Source: Hymenobacter algoricola (GTDB lineage Bacteria; Bacteroidota; Bacteroidia; Cytophagales; Hymenobacteraceae). Taken from it: DNA of 64,000 nt. The notes under the pieces are model-generated. The model worked only from the letters and a program-made list of their open reading frames with translations, was not told where the DNA came from and did no database searches. The position numbers were made by a program, and so were the translations under genes. Below, piece after piece: positions 50,572 to 59,199 of the stretch (the stretch's first letter is position 1; every line of letters begins with the position of its first letter). The stretch lies in NCBI RefSeq assembly GCF_039539525.1, contig NZ_BAABDH010000022.1, positions 34,678 through 98,677 of the forward strand, in the 5' to 3' direction.

Positions 50572-52125
50572 GTGCACAACAACTACTACTTCCTGCGCCA
50601 GCTGGCCCCGGCCCTCACCCAGGCGCTGGCCGGCTTTCGGGTGGCGGCCTGCTTTTCCCAGGAAAAAGATGAGCTGGTCATCGGCCTGACCAAGGGAGCG
50701 GAGGAGTTCTGGCTGAAAGCTCAGCTGTCGGCCGCCTTTCCGCTGCTGGCGCTGCCCGAAACCTTCAACCGGGCCCGGGCCAACTCCGTGGACCTGCTGC
50801 CCGACCTGCTGGGCAAAGTGGTGATGCGGGCCAGCGTGTTTCTCAACGACCGGGTGCTGCAGCTGCATTTCCAGGGCGATGCTACCCTGCTCTTCAAGCT
50901 CTACGGACCCCGCCCCAACGCTATTTTCCGGCCTGGCCCCGCGGCGCCGGCCCAGCTGTTTCACCAGCGCTACACCGCCGATGCCGACCTGGCCCCCGCT
51001 CCCACCGCCCCGGCTCCCGACCCCGACAAACCGCTCCGCCAGTACCCCGCCCTCGGCGACCTGCCGCCGCGCTACCTGCGGGCCCACGGCTACGACAGCG
51101 CCGACCAGGCGGCCCGCCAGCAGCTGGTGCAGGATGTAGTAGCCCAGCTGGAAAATCCGCCCCAGTTTTACCTCACGGCCGTCGAGGGCAAAAGCCGGCT
51201 CACCCTGCTGCCCGTGGGCGAGATTGAGCAGGCCCTGCCGCCCGACCCGGTGGCGGCCCTGCGCCTGTTCGTGCGCCTTACCCTGGGGCGCCGGGCCTAC
51301 GAGGCCGAGCTGCGGCAGGTACGGCAGGTGCTGGAAAAGCGCGCCGACGAGGCCACCACCAGCGCCGCCCACGCCCGCACCCGCCTGCACGCGCTGGAGC
51401 ACACCGTGGGCTACCGCCAGACTGCCGACCTGATCATGGCCAACCTGAGCAATATTCCGCCCGGGGCCGCGCAGGTGGAAGTGCTGGATTTCTACCAGGA
51501 AGACCAGCCGCGCGTCATCAGGCTCAAGCCCACTGAAACGCCCCAGCGCACGGCCCAGAACTTCTACCGCAAGGCCAAAAACCAGCAGATCGAAACCAAG
51601 GAATTGCTTGAGCGCAGCGAGCGGCGCGAGGCCGACGCTTTCTGGTGCCTGGAGCGCCTGGAAGAGCTGGCGGCCATCACCGACCTGCGGACCCTGCGCG
51701 CCTGGCGTAAAACCCACGACCTGCTGCCCGCCACCAAGGCAGTGGAGGCTGCGGAGCTGCCGTTCAAGGTGTTTACCGATTCGGGCTTTACCATTCTGGT
51801 GGGGCGCAATGCCCAGAACAACGACCTGCTCACCCAGCGCTACGCCCACAAGGACGACCTCTGGCTGCACGCCAAAGACGTCACCGGCTCCCACGTGGTG
51901 ATCAAGCATAAGTCGGGGCAGGTGGTGCCGGAGCCCGTGGTGGAGCGCGCGGCGCAGCTGGCCGCCTGGTACTCGCGGCGCAAAAACGACTCGCTCTGCC
52001 CCGTCACCGTTACGCCCAAGAAGTTTGTGCGCAAGCGCAAGGGCGCCATTGCCGGGCAGGTGGTGGTGGAGCGCGAGCGGGTGGTGCTGGTGGTGCCCGC
52101 CAATCCGTTTGAGCGGGTCAGCTAG
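50572..52125 (+). CDS. rqcH: NFACT-family protein (Rqc2/RqcH-like)
   Basis: A 517-residue protein starting with GTG. The N-terminal NFACT-N domain begins MHNNYYFLRQLAPALTQALA. The middle has a long coiled-coil part (RLHALEHTVGYRQTADLIMA, ERSERREADAFWCLERLEEL). The C-terminal NFACT-R domain has FTILVGRNAQNNDLLTQRYA, HKDDLWLHAKDVTGSHVVIK and VEQAAQLAAWYS-like VERAAQLAAWYSRRKNDS. RqcH binds obstructed 60S-type/50S ribosomal subunits and adds C-terminal alanine tails to stalled chains. It is shorter than the roughly 570 residues of B. subtilis RqcH. Many Bacteroidota proteins of this group are annotated only as DUF814, so the functional assignment is tentative while the family is clear. Confidence 0.87.
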   Translation: MHNNYYFLRQLAPALTQALAGFRVAACFSQEKDELVIGLTKGAEEFWLKAQLSAAFPLLALPETFNRARANSVDLLPDLLGKVVMRASVFLNDRVLQLHFQGDATLLFKLYGPRPNAIFRPGPAAPAQLFHQRYTADADLAPAPTAPAPDPDKPLRQYPALGDLPPRYLRAHGYDSADQAARQQLVQDVVAQLENPPQFYLTAVEGKSRLTLLPVGEIEQALPPDPVAALRLFVRLTLGRRAYEAELRQVRQVLEKRADEATTSAAHARTRLHALEHTVGYRQTADLIMANLSNIPPGAAQVEVLDFYQEDQPRVIRLKPTETPQRTAQNFYRKAKNQQIETKELLERSERREADAFWCLERLEELAAITDLRTLRAWRKTHDLLPATKAVEAAELPFKVFTDSGFTILVGRNAQNNDLLTQRYAHKDDLWLHAKDVTGSHVVIKHKSGQVVPEPVVERAAQLAAWYSRRKNDSLCPVTVTPKKFVRKRKGAIAGQVVVERERVVLVVPANPFERVS

Positions 52126-52140
52126 CAGGGCCCGGAAAGC

Positions 52141-52172
52141 AAAAAATCCGCTTCAGCCAGGCTGAAGCGGAT
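52141..52172 (-). terminator. Terminator downstream of tRNA-Leu
   Basis: On the minus strand ATCCGCTTCAGC pairs with GCTGAAGCGGAT around a 3-base loop and is followed by TTTTTT. It directly follows the tRNA gene and may also end the NFACT transcript from the other side. Confidence 0.85.
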
Positions 52173-52182
52173 TCCGTCGCTG

Positions 52183-52264
52183 TGCGCGCGGGGAGATTCG
52201 AACTCCCACACCCGAAGGCACCACCCCCTCAAGATGGCGTGTCTACCAGTTTCACCACGTGCGC
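52183..52264 (-). tRNA. tRNA-Leu (anticodon GAG)
   Basis: The minus strand folds as a class II tRNA of 82 bases. The acceptor 5' strand is GCGCACG, followed by TGGTGAAACTGGTAGACAC. The anticodon arm is CCATC-TTGAGGG-GGTGG with anticodon GAG. A variable arm TGCCTTCGGGT is present, and the T arm is GGGAG-TTCGAAT-CTCCC. The acceptor 3' strand is CGCGCGC with discriminator A. CCA is not encoded. The fifth acceptor pair is A-C, an unusual mismatch. Confidence 0.95.
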
Positions 52265-52557
52265 GACTGATTGTACTAACTCTTTACTCTGCCAACAGCC
52301 GAAGCTGCAGCACTTCACTAAGGCGGTGAAGTGGGGACAAAAGTAGCCGGTTGAGCCAACCGGTGCAAGTCGGAAAGCGTTTTTTCTGCGAAAAAAGCCT
52401 TTTCCCTCTGCCATTTTCACCCTGACCAGCTAATACTCAGGGCTCAAGGCGAGTGGAAAAGATTCAGGCAGCCGGCAATAAGCAGCTCGTCTCCGCCACC
52501 AAACCAAAAAGGCCCGGCATCTTCCGATACCGGGCCTTCTGGCGGGCTGCGGCGGAC

Positions 52558-53229
52558 TTAGTCGGCGCGCGCCAGGGGCGTATCCACTACGTGCTCCGAC
52601 ACGAACCACACCTGCATTTCGTTGGTGCGCATCACCTGGCTTACCACCAGGTCGTTGGTGCCGTCGTCGCCGCTTTCGTCGGCGCGCTTGGCAAAGTCGT
52701 GGCTGTTCTTGAGCATAATCTGGTGGGCTTCCAGCAGGCGCGATACCTGCACCGGCGCTTCCTCCCGGTCCCTGGGCGGGCGCGGAATGGTCGTCAGATC
52801 GGCTACGTCGGCGGCCATGGCAATGGCGACGCCGCCCAGAATCTGAATTCGCTCAGCAATGGTGTCGACCAGCACGCTTTGCTCCTCGTAATGCTTGTCG
52901 TAGAGCAGGTGGAGCTGGTAGAACGTGGGGCCGACCACCTGCCAATGGTGCTTTTTGTACAGGTCGCGCAGGGTGATGGTGTCGGCCAGCATCTGGTTGA
53001 GCATCGTCACGCTGTCCATGCGCACCTTATCGGCCAGCCCGATCGGCAGGCGCTGCGACACGGTGCCGTACTTCTGCAGGGGCAGCGGCGAGCCGGTCTG
53101 CTGGTTGAGGACGGGCTGCACGCTGGATTGGGACAAGCCATTGCTCTTGGCCGCCGAGGCGGGCTTGGCAGCAGATTTAGGAGCAGCCGCTTTGGCGGCG
53201 GGTTTCTTGGTGGTGTCTTTGGTGGCCAT
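52558..53229 (-). CDS. dps: Dps-family ferritin-like DNA-protection protein
   Basis: A 223-residue Dps dodecamer subunit. The start at 53227-53229 gives a long Lys/Ala/Pro-rich tail (MATKDTTKKPAAKAAAPKSA and onward to about residue 40). Such basic tails bind DNA in E. coli Dps. The ferritin-like core has LNQMLADTITLRDLYKKHHW, QVVGPTFYQLHLLYDKHYEE, and TIAERIQILGG, with the inter-subunit ferroxidase His, Asp and Glu. Dps stores iron and protects DNA from peroxide. It is divergent from a VIT-family iron transporter gene across 199 bases, so iron uptake into stores and export may be regulated together. Confidence 0.94.
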   Translation of the reverse strand: MATKDTTKKPAAKAAAPKSAAKPASAAKSNGLSQSSVQPVLNQQTGSPLPLQKYGTVSQRLPIGLADKVRMDSVTMLNQMLADTITLRDLYKKHHWQVVGPTFYQLHLLYDKHYEEQSVLVDTIAERIQILGGVAIAMAADVADLTTIPRPPRDREEAPVQVSRLLEAHQIMLKNSHDFAKRADESGDDGTNDLVVSQVMRTNEMQVWFVSEHVVDTPLARAD

Positions 53230-53428
53230 AGGGTTGGATTGCTGAGAAGAACGGGCGGTGGTAAATCCGTACCACGCGTCGCCACCTGCTTTACGCACGA
53301 ATGCGGGGGAGGTTTGCCCGGCGGCGCAGTTGCTATGCTGAGCGCCGGCGCCGCACCGCTTTCGCACCGAGCCGGGCTTCCGCAGAAATGCGCGTACTTG
53401 AATTTCGTTTTCCTCCTGCCTTGCTGCC

Positions 53429-54133
53429 ATGCACCCCCACCACCATCCCCACCCCGAAGACCACCTGACCAGCTCGGCCATGCTCCAGGATATCGTCATT
53501 GGCTTATCCGACGGCCTGACGGTGCCCTTTGCCCTGGCCGCCGGCCTGAGCGGGGCCGTGGATTCGTCGGCGCTGGTCATCACGGCGGGGCTGGCCGAAA
53601 TTGTGGCGGGCTCCATTGCCATGGGCCTGGGCGGGTACCTGGCGGGCCGCACCGAGGTAGAGCACTACGACGCCGAGCTGGCCCGGGAGCACCGCGAGGT
53701 GCAGGAAGTGCCGGAAGTGGAGCGGGCCGAGGTGCGCGACCTGCTGGCCGAAATCGGCTTGTCGGAAGCCACCCGGGAGCTGGCCGTGCAGGAGCTGACG
53801 GCCAACCCCGAGCAGTGGGTGCGGTTTATGATGAAGTATGAGCTGGGCCTGGAGAAGCCCGACCCCCGGCAGGCGCCCAAAAGTGCCGCCACCATCAGCC
53901 TGGCCTACGCCCTGGGCGGCCTGATTCCGCTGAGCGCCTATTTCTTTACCTCCACACCCACCGACGGCCTGCTCTGGTCGGCTGTCATCACGCTGGTCTG
54001 TCTGCTGCTGTTCGGCTACCTCAAAAGCCGCCTGACCGGTCAGGCGCCCATTGCCGGCGCCTTCAAGATGGCCGGCGTCGGAGCCCTGGCCGCCGGGGCC
54101 GCCTTCTTCGTGGCCCGCCTGATCAGCAGCTGA
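53429..54133 (+). CDS. VIT1/CCC1-family iron/manganese transporter
   Basis: A 234-residue inner-membrane protein. A His-rich N-terminus (MHPHHHPHPEDH) may bind metal. The first helices contain LQDIVIGLSDGLTVPFALAA, GLSGAVDSSALVITAGLAEI and VAGSIAMGLGGYLAGRTEVE. The cytoplasmic metal-binding helices have EHYDAELAREHREVQEVPEV and repeated Glu residues. The last helices are ISLAYALGGLIPLSAYFFT, SAVITLVCLLLFGYL and GALAAGAAFFVARL. VIT/CCC1 proteins move Fe2+ or Mn2+ out of the cytoplasm in exchange for protons. It is divergently arranged with dps. Confidence 0.93.
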   Translation: MHPHHHPHPEDHLTSSAMLQDIVIGLSDGLTVPFALAAGLSGAVDSSALVITAGLAEIVAGSIAMGLGGYLAGRTEVEHYDAELAREHREVQEVPEVERAEVRDLLAEIGLSEATRELAVQELTANPEQWVRFMMKYELGLEKPDPRQAPKSAATISLAYALGGLIPLSAYFFTSTPTDGLLWSAVITLVCLLLFGYLKSRLTGQAPIAGAFKMAGVGALAAGAAFFVARLISS

Positions 54134-54144
54134 TTCGTATCAAG

Positions 54145-54194
54145 TCCACCAAAAAAAGCCGGCCCCTGCGCGGGGTCCGGCTTTTTTTGGTGGA
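54145..54194. terminator. Bidirectional terminator between the VIT gene and the T9SS gene
   Basis: TCCACCAAAAAAAGCCGG pairs with CCGGCTTTTTTTGGTGGA, an 18-bp perfect stem containing runs of A and T. Confidence 0.9.
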
Positions 54195-54209
54195 TTACCA
54201 GCGCAGGCG

Positions 54210-55832
54210 CTATTCGGTACCGGTGCGCAGCAGGCGGGCCATCTGGCTGCCGTCGGGGGTGCGGGCCAGGTACAGGCCGGCGGGCACGGTAGCGGCGGGG
54301 CGCCACTGCACCTGCCCCGAAGGCAGGCTCTGCAGCGTGGCAATCTGCCGGCCCAGCTGGTCGAATACCAGCACCGGCTGCACGCCGGCCTTAGCCAGCT
54401 GGAAGCTCACCTGCCCCTGGAAGGGCGTGGGCACCGCCACCAGGGCCGTGGCGTGGCGGGCTGGCCGGGTCGAGAGCAGCGTGTTGGTGACGCGGAACGT
54501 GAGCGTCTGAGTCTGCACGCCTTTGATGGGGCAGGCGTCGTCGGTGGTCGTCACGGTGCAGTAGTACAAACCCGAGGGCAGCGTCACGGGCGGAATCCAG
54601 GTGATCTGACCCGTGGGATTCACACTGGGCGGTGCGGGCGTGAACTCGGAGTTGGGCAAAGCCTGCTCCACGTTGCTGGTCATGGTCAGCAGCTGGGTGC
54701 CGTTGGCATCGGCAGCCGGCACGCGCACGGTAATAAGCTGCCCGGCAGTGGCGGCAATGGGGGTCGTGACCGACTGGGGCACGGAGCTGCCGTTGACGGT
54801 AAGCAAGCCGACCACCGGGTTCACGTTGTTGCCGCAGTCGACTACGGTAAACAGGATATCGCGCCGCACGCTGCCCACCAGGGCCAGGTACCGTTGCCCG
54901 ATGGCGTTGGTCAGGTAGCGGTACTCCGACACTTCCACGGCCACCACGTTCTTGTTTTCCGCGCTGTTGACGGCGGGGTTGAACAGCACCGGCAGCATGG
55001 AAATGGAGCCATTGGCCGGGTTGAAGTCAAAATAGGGCTGACCCGTCAGGATTGGGCAGGTGCCCGAGAGGTTAAACGAAGCCAGCGGAAACCGGGGGGA
55101 GTAACGAGCTACGGTAGTTACGACCACGCAGGGCGGTGTGGCGCTCAGCTGAAAATTACCATCATTGGGCAGGCGCTTGTAAGTGAGCGTATCCGTGCCG
55201 CAGCCCACCAGGGGAGCCACCAGCTCGTACACCAGCGAGTCGCCGTCGGGGTCCAGGGCCAGCTGGCTGAACGTGGTCGGCAGCTTCCAGCCCACAAACT
55301 TCACCACCTGGCCGTTGCTGCTGAACACGGGTGAGCTGTTGCTCTGGCCCTGGCGGTTGTCGAGCGTGGCTTCCGTGTACAGCTCGACACTGCTGGCATT
55401 TTCGACGTTGCCCAGCTCGGGGCGGGCATTGACGGAGACGCTCATCGTCCACTGGCCCGGAGGCAGCGTGAGGGTAGCCGTAAATTCACCGGTTTCGTAG
55501 TTGGTGGGCTGGTTGAACCCGCAGGGTGAGCCAACAGCGGCGCAGTAGTCGCTACCGGTGCGCCGGGTACCCGGCACCAGTACCATGCGGACCCTGGGCC
55601 AAGGGCCGCCGGTGCAGCCCGTCGTCCGGTACTCGAGGTCGGCAACGATGCCGTTGAAGTCAACGCCCCCGCAGTCGCGGTACACCCGGTAGGTTACCTT
55701 ATACTGGTTGGGGCCGGCCAGCTTCACGTAGGAAAGCTCGGCTGCCTGCATGTGGGACGCCCGCAGCTGCTGGGCCCCGAGCAGTATAGTCAGCAGAAGC
55801 AGCCAACGGGTAAGCAGTAATCGTGTAGCCAT
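54210..55832 (-). CDS. Secreted beta-rich protein with a T9SS-like C-terminal domain
   Basis: A 540-residue secreted protein. The start at 55830-55832 gives the signal peptide MATRLLLTRWLLLLTILLGA. An open frame continues upstream, but only across the MOSC gene on the other strand. The mature part begins ASHMQAAELSYVKLAGPNQY and KVTYRVYRDCGGVDFNG, a start typical of large gliding-motility or adhesin-like proteins of Bacteroidota. Ig-like modules follow, with PDGDSLVYELVAPLVGCGTD. The last about 80 residues resemble a sorting domain: VAVPTPFQGQVSFQLAKAG, VLVFDQLGRQIATLQSLPSG and VPAGLYLARTPDG. It is a single gene with a terminator. Confidence 0.88.
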   Translation of the reverse strand: MATRLLLTRWLLLLTILLGAQQLRASHMQAAELSYVKLAGPNQYKVTYRVYRDCGGVDFNGIVADLEYRTTGCTGGPWPRVRMVLVPGTRRTGSDYCAAVGSPCGFNQPTNYETGEFTATLTLPPGQWTMSVSVNARPELGNVENASSVELYTEATLDNRQGQSNSSPVFSSNGQVVKFVGWKLPTTFSQLALDPDGDSLVYELVAPLVGCGTDTLTYKRLPNDGNFQLSATPPCVVVTTVARYSPRFPLASFNLSGTCPILTGQPYFDFNPANGSISMLPVLFNPAVNSAENKNVVAVEVSEYRYLTNAIGQRYLALVGSVRRDILFTVVDCGNNVNPVVGLLTVNGSSVPQSVTTPIAATAGQLITVRVPAADANGTQLLTMTSNVEQALPNSEFTPAPPSVNPTGQITWIPPVTLPSGLYYCTVTTTDDACPIKGVQTQTLTFRVTNTLLSTRPARHATALVAVPTPFQGQVSFQLAKAGVQPVLVFDQLGRQIATLQSLPSGQVQWRPAATVPAGLYLARTPDGSQMARLLRTGTE

Positions 55833-56003
55833 CTGAGTAGCAGTAGAGATGAATGAATTGACATAGATAAATAAAAAACCCGGTGGCTTTGGGTCCAGGC
55901 AGCAATACTTTGTGGGCCGCGCGGCCCGCAGCAGCTTATCCAGCCGTGAAATAACTGCTTGGAGCCGGCGTACGTAGCTTTTCCATCTTACCCTTTCTTT
56001 CTT

Positions 56004-56531
56004 ATGCCCTTCCCCTTCTTCGGCGACGACAAATCGAAAATTGCGCAGATGCTGGCTACCCTGCCCCAGACCGGCCGCCTCGAGTGGATCGGGCTGCGCC
56101 CTGCCCGCCGCGAGCCGCTGCAGCCCGTGCCCGAGGCCACGGCCGAAACCGACCGCCACCTGCTGGGCGACCATGCCCGGGTGAAGGCCGGCGGCAAGCG
56201 GCAGGTCACCCTCATTCAGCACGAGCACCTGGCGGCGGTGGCGGGCTTCCTGGGGCTGCCCGAAGCCGTGGAGCCCGGCCGCCTGCGCCGCAACCTGGTG
56301 GTGAGTGGCCTGAACCTGCTGGCGCTGAAAAACCGGCACGTCCAGCTCGGCGACGAGGTAATCCTGGAAATCACCGGGGAGTGCCACCCCTGCTCCCGCA
56401 TGGAGGAAGAGCTGGGCCCCGGGGGCTACAACGCCATGCGCGGCCACGGTGGCCTCACCGCCCGCATCGTGCAGGGCGGCGCGCTGCGGGTGGGCGACGT
56501 GGTGCGGGTGCTGGAAAAGGAGCCCCAATAA
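56004..56531 (+). CDS. MOSC-domain protein
   Basis: A 175-residue cytoplasmic protein. The start at 56004 (MPFPFFGDDKSKIAQMLATL) is preferred over an ATG 15 codons upstream. The MOSC domain shows WIGLRPARREPLQPV, DHARVKAGGKRQVTLIQHEH, GRLRRNLVVSGLNLLALK, and the conserved cysteine in EITGECHPCSRMEEELGPGG. MOSC domains bind sulphurated molybdenum cofactor. In YiiM-type proteins they detoxify N-hydroxylated compounds. Together with the PaoABC-like operon it shows that the organism uses molybdenum cofactor. It is convergent with the rhodanese gene. Confidence 0.93.
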   Translation: MPFPFFGDDKSKIAQMLATLPQTGRLEWIGLRPARREPLQPVPEATAETDRHLLGDHARVKAGGKRQVTLIQHEHLAAVAGFLGLPEAVEPGRLRRNLVVSGLNLLALKNRHVQLGDEVILEITGECHPCSRMEEELGPGGYNAMRGHGGLTARIVQGGALRVGDVVRVLEKEPQ

Positions 56532-56562
56532 CCGGCGCGCCGGGCCGGGTAGGGTGCGGGCC

Positions 56563-57405
56563 TCAGCTCCCGGTAGCCTGCGGGAAGCCGCGGCGCGACC
56601 ATTCGCTCCACGAGCCCACGTACAGCTGCGGCAGCGGCAGCCCCGCCTGCGCAAAGCCCAGCAGCGTGTGGCAGGCCGTGACGCCGGAGCCGCAGTGCAC
56701 AATTGCGTCGGCGGCCGGGCGCCCCGCCAGCACCGCTTCGTACCGGGCCCGCAGCGCGGCCGGAGCCAGGTAGCGGCCCTGGGCGTCGAGGTTTTCGGCG
56801 AAGGGCAGGTTGACGGCGCCCGGAATATGCCCGGCTACCAGGTCGATGGGCTCCGACTCGCCCCGGTAGCGGAAGGCCTCGCGCACGTCGATAATCAGGC
56901 TGCTGCCGCTGGCCGAGGCCTGCTGGACAGTGGCGGTGGAGGCCACCGGCAGCTGCCAGGCGCTGAACGGGTAGGGCTCCCGCGGGGTGGCCGGCGCCAC
57001 GGGGGCCGCGCTGCTTTCGAAGCCGGCGGCCAGGGCCGCGGCCAGGCCGCCGTCGAGCACCTGCACGGCCGCGTGGCCCGCGCTGCGCAGCAGCCACCAG
57101 GTGCGGGCCGCGGCATTGGCCCCGCTTTTGTCGTCGTACACCACTACCGGGGTTTCGGGACCGATGCCGAGCTGACCCAGCAGGCGGGCAAAGTCGGCCA
57201 CGGGCGGCAGCGGGTGCCGGCCGCCCTGGGCGGCGTCGGCAGTGGGGCGGGCCAGGTCGTGCTCCAGATCCACGAACCGGGCCCCGGGCAGGTGGCCGGC
57301 GGCGTAGCGGGCCGGGGCATCGGGACCGGAGCGGGCATCAAGCAGAACGACGGACCCGGCGGCCTGGCGGCGTTGCAGTTCGTGGGCGGTGATGAGGGGC
57401 AGCAT
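56563..57405 (-). CDS. Two-domain sulphurtransferase (rhodanese / 3-mercaptopyruvate sulphurtransferase)
   Basis: A 280-residue protein with two rhodanese domains. The start at 57403-57405 (MLPLITAHELQRRQAAGSVV) gives the usual length; upstream codons are not conserved in type. Domain 1 has VLLDARSGPDAPARYAAGHL and VVVYDDKSGANAAARTWWLL, where the catalytic position is not a cysteine. Domain 2 has LIIDVREAFRYRGESEPIDL and the active-site loop IVHCGSGVTACHTLLG. CGSGVT is the loop characteristic of mercaptopyruvate sulphurtransferases (SseA) rather than thiosulphate rhodanese. It moves sulphane sulphur to acceptors. Confidence 0.92.
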   Translation of the reverse strand: MLPLITAHELQRRQAAGSVVLLDARSGPDAPARYAAGHLPGARFVDLEHDLARPTADAAQGGRHPLPPVADFARLLGQLGIGPETPVVVYDDKSGANAAARTWWLLRSAGHAAVQVLDGGLAAALAAGFESSAAPVAPATPREPYPFSAWQLPVASTATVQQASASGSSLIIDVREAFRYRGESEPIDLVAGHIPGAVNLPFAENLDAQGRYLAPAALRARYEAVLAGRPAADAIVHCGSGVTACHTLLGFAQAGLPLPQLYVGSWSEWSRRGFPQATGS

Positions 57406-57680
57406 CGGGCAGAAGAAGTTACGGGGCCGGTGGCCGGTTGGCCGCCCCAATGGGAAAAGAACACTGCCCGCGCACCCGGGCGGCGAAGCCGGTCCGGCGC
57501 GCGCGGGGTACACCAGCAGGCCGGCGTCGCCGAAGGTAAGCGGGAACCACCGAAAGCAAAGCCCATCGGCGCGGGATTTACGGCCACCGCGCCGCCGCCG
57601 CGCCTGGGCGTAGCAACTTTCGCCCGGGCCGCCGGCCCGCGCCCTGCGACTAGTTACCGGTTTTGCCGGCGCCAGCAGCC

Positions 57681-57720
57681 AAAAGCCCCGGCTGCTCGTG
57701 CGTGACGAACAGCCGGGGCT
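57681..57720 (-). terminator. Terminator downstream of the Ser/Thr/Gly-rich lipoprotein gene
   Basis: On the minus strand AGCCCCGGCTG pairs with CAGCCGGGGCT, followed by TTTT. It lies 27 bases beyond the stop codon. Confidence 0.75.
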
Positions 57721-57746
57721 CCTGACCAACAGATTCGAAAAGGGGC

Positions 57747-58124
57747 TTAGCGGGTGGTGCTGCCGCTGGTAGTGCCCGTAGTGGTGGTGCCCGCCGTGGT
57801 GGCACTGGTCGTGGAGCCCGTGTTCATTCCCGAGGTGGTGCCACCCGGCGTGCCCGCCGTGGTAGCGGCGGGGGTACCTGAAGTGGAGCCGGAAGTGCTG
57901 TAGCCACCGGAGCTGGTTGTGGAGCCCGAGGTGGTGCCGCTGGTCGAACCGGACATAGAGCCGCTGGTTGAAGCACCGGAGGTAGAGCCGCTGGTCGAGC
58001 TGTCCGTAGTGCCGGATTCATTCGGCGTGCCGGAGTTGGTCGACGAGCAGGAAGACAGGGCGGCAGCAGCCCCAAACAGCAGCGCCATAACGCTGGTAGC
58101 AGACGGTTTGTTGGTCGGTTTCAT
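57747..58124 (-). CDS. Low-complexity Ser/Thr/Gly-rich lipoprotein
   Basis: A 125-residue lipoprotein. The start at 58122-58124 gives MKPTNKPSATSVMALLFGAA and a lipobox LSSC. Nearly all that follows is Ser, Thr and Gly in short repeats such as STSGSTSGASTSGSMSGSTS, then TTAGTPGGTTSGMNTG. Only a few charged residues (Glu, Asp) lie directly after the lipid-modified Cys. It probably forms an extended, disordered surface or periplasmic tether. The repeats suggest variable length between strains. No family is recognised. Confidence 0.75.
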   Translation of the reverse strand: MKPTNKPSATSVMALLFGAAAALSSCSSTNSGTPNESGTTDSSTSGSTSGASTSGSMSGSTSGTTSGSTTSSGGYSTSGSTSGTPAATTAGTPGGTTSGMNTGSTTSATTAGTTTTGTTSGSTTR

Positions 58125-58428
58125 AGGGGTAGTGGTTAGGTTGAGGAAGTGCCGCAACGGGCACCCAGGAAGCCCTTGTACGTGCCCTTTGCCCGGTAGT
58201 TTACCCAGCCGGCCGAAACACAGCTTCCCCGGTCCCTCGCCTCGCCGGGCTTACGAACCCCAGGACCCGCTTTCCGTCGGCCAGGCCCGGAATTAGCCCG
58301 AAGTAGGTGGCGGGGCGCCCGGCATTTTCACCGGCAGCTCGACCGGCCTCCTGCCTGGAAAGACCGCAGTGCCGGCCAGCCGCAACTCGTCTGGGGAGCC
58401 GGCGGTCGGGCCCGGCTCCTGGCGCGGC
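58125..58428. other. Intergenic stretch without a supported gene
   Basis: No RNA gene, terminator or credible frame was found between the low-complexity lipoprotein and the DUF2490-like gene. Confidence 0.4.
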
Positions 58429-59199
58429 CTAATCCTGCTGGGAGGGCAGCGTTTCGGAGCGGGGCGTGGAGCCCTGGTGGCTGAGCCGGTACTGCAGGGT
58501 GAGCACCACGTTGTTCTTGGTGACAGTGCCCAGCGGCACCAGCTGCCCCTGCCGGAACGCGGGCTGGCTGTAGTTGGCCTGCCGCAGCCAGCCCAGCTGC
58601 AGACTCAGGTGCCGGTCCAGCTGGTAGCCCAGCCCGACGTAGAAGCGGTTGCGCTCCAGCACCGGCCCCCGCGGATTGAGGAACACTTCGTCGTAGACCG
58701 ACAGAAACACGGTATGGTTGGTAACGGTCTGGTGGTTGAGGGGCACAAAGGCATTCAGGCGGTAGCGCAGGCGCTGCCGGAAGGCGGTGCTGTCTTCGGT
58801 CCGGTACCGAAACCAGCGCTGCTCTACGCGGTAGCGGTGCTCGATCTTGAGCCGGCTCATGTACTGACTCAGCACCAGCTGCTGCCACAGGCGCTTTTCC
58901 AGCGTGAGCGGGCCGGGCGCCTCGTAGGTGTTGTAGCGCCCCCCGCCCAGCAGCAGGGTGAAGTTCTTGTCCAGGTCGTAGCTCAGGCCCCCTTTCAGCT
59001 CGTTGTAGAAGTACTGGCGCAGCAGGCCGTTGGCGCGGGCCTGCACCTCCACGTAGCCGCCCCACTTCTTCTCCACGCTGCCCGGCAACGACACCGTGCC
59101 GATAGCCCAGCTGCCCCAGGTTCCGGGCGTCTGGGCCCGGGCGGCTCCACTGCCCAGCAAGCCCATCAGGCCGGCGAAGGCCAATACTACTCGGTTCAT
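58429..59199 (-). CDS. DUF2490-like outer-membrane protein
   Basis: A 256-residue exported protein. The start at 59197-59199 gives the signal peptide MNRVVLAFAGLMGLLGSGAA, three codons inside the longest frame. The mature part begins QTPGTWGSWAIGTVSLPG and has the alternating strand pattern of a small beta-barrel. Typical segments are YDLDKNFTLLLGGGRYNTYE, EHRYRVEQRWFRYRTEDSTA, and RLRYRLNAFVPLN. It ends in NNVVLTLQYRLSHQ. This matches the DUF2490 family of putative outer-membrane barrels in Bacteroidota and proteobacteria. Function unknown. Confidence 0.85.
   Translation of the reverse strand: MNRVVLAFAGLMGLLGSGAARAQTPGTWGSWAIGTVSLPGSVEKKWGGYVEVQARANGLLRQYFYNELKGGLSYDLDKNFTLLLGGGRYNTYEAPGPLTLEKRLWQQLVLSQYMSRLKIEHRYRVEQRWFRYRTEDSTAFRQRLRYRLNAFVPLNHQTVTNHTVFLSVYDEVFLNPRGPVLERNRFYVGLGYQLDRHLSLQLGWLRQANYSQPAFRQGQLVPLGTVTKNNVVLTLQYRLSHQGSTPRSETLPSQQD

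Noticed and set aside
55833..56702. Extension of the T9SS protein gene to a start at 56702
   Set aside because: The added part is antisense to the MOSC gene, and a clear signal peptide starts at 55832.
57406..57729. Longer start for the sulphurtransferase
   Set aside because: The upstream residues are Arg/Gly/Pro-rich and not part of the rhodanese fold; the start at 57405 gives the normal family length.
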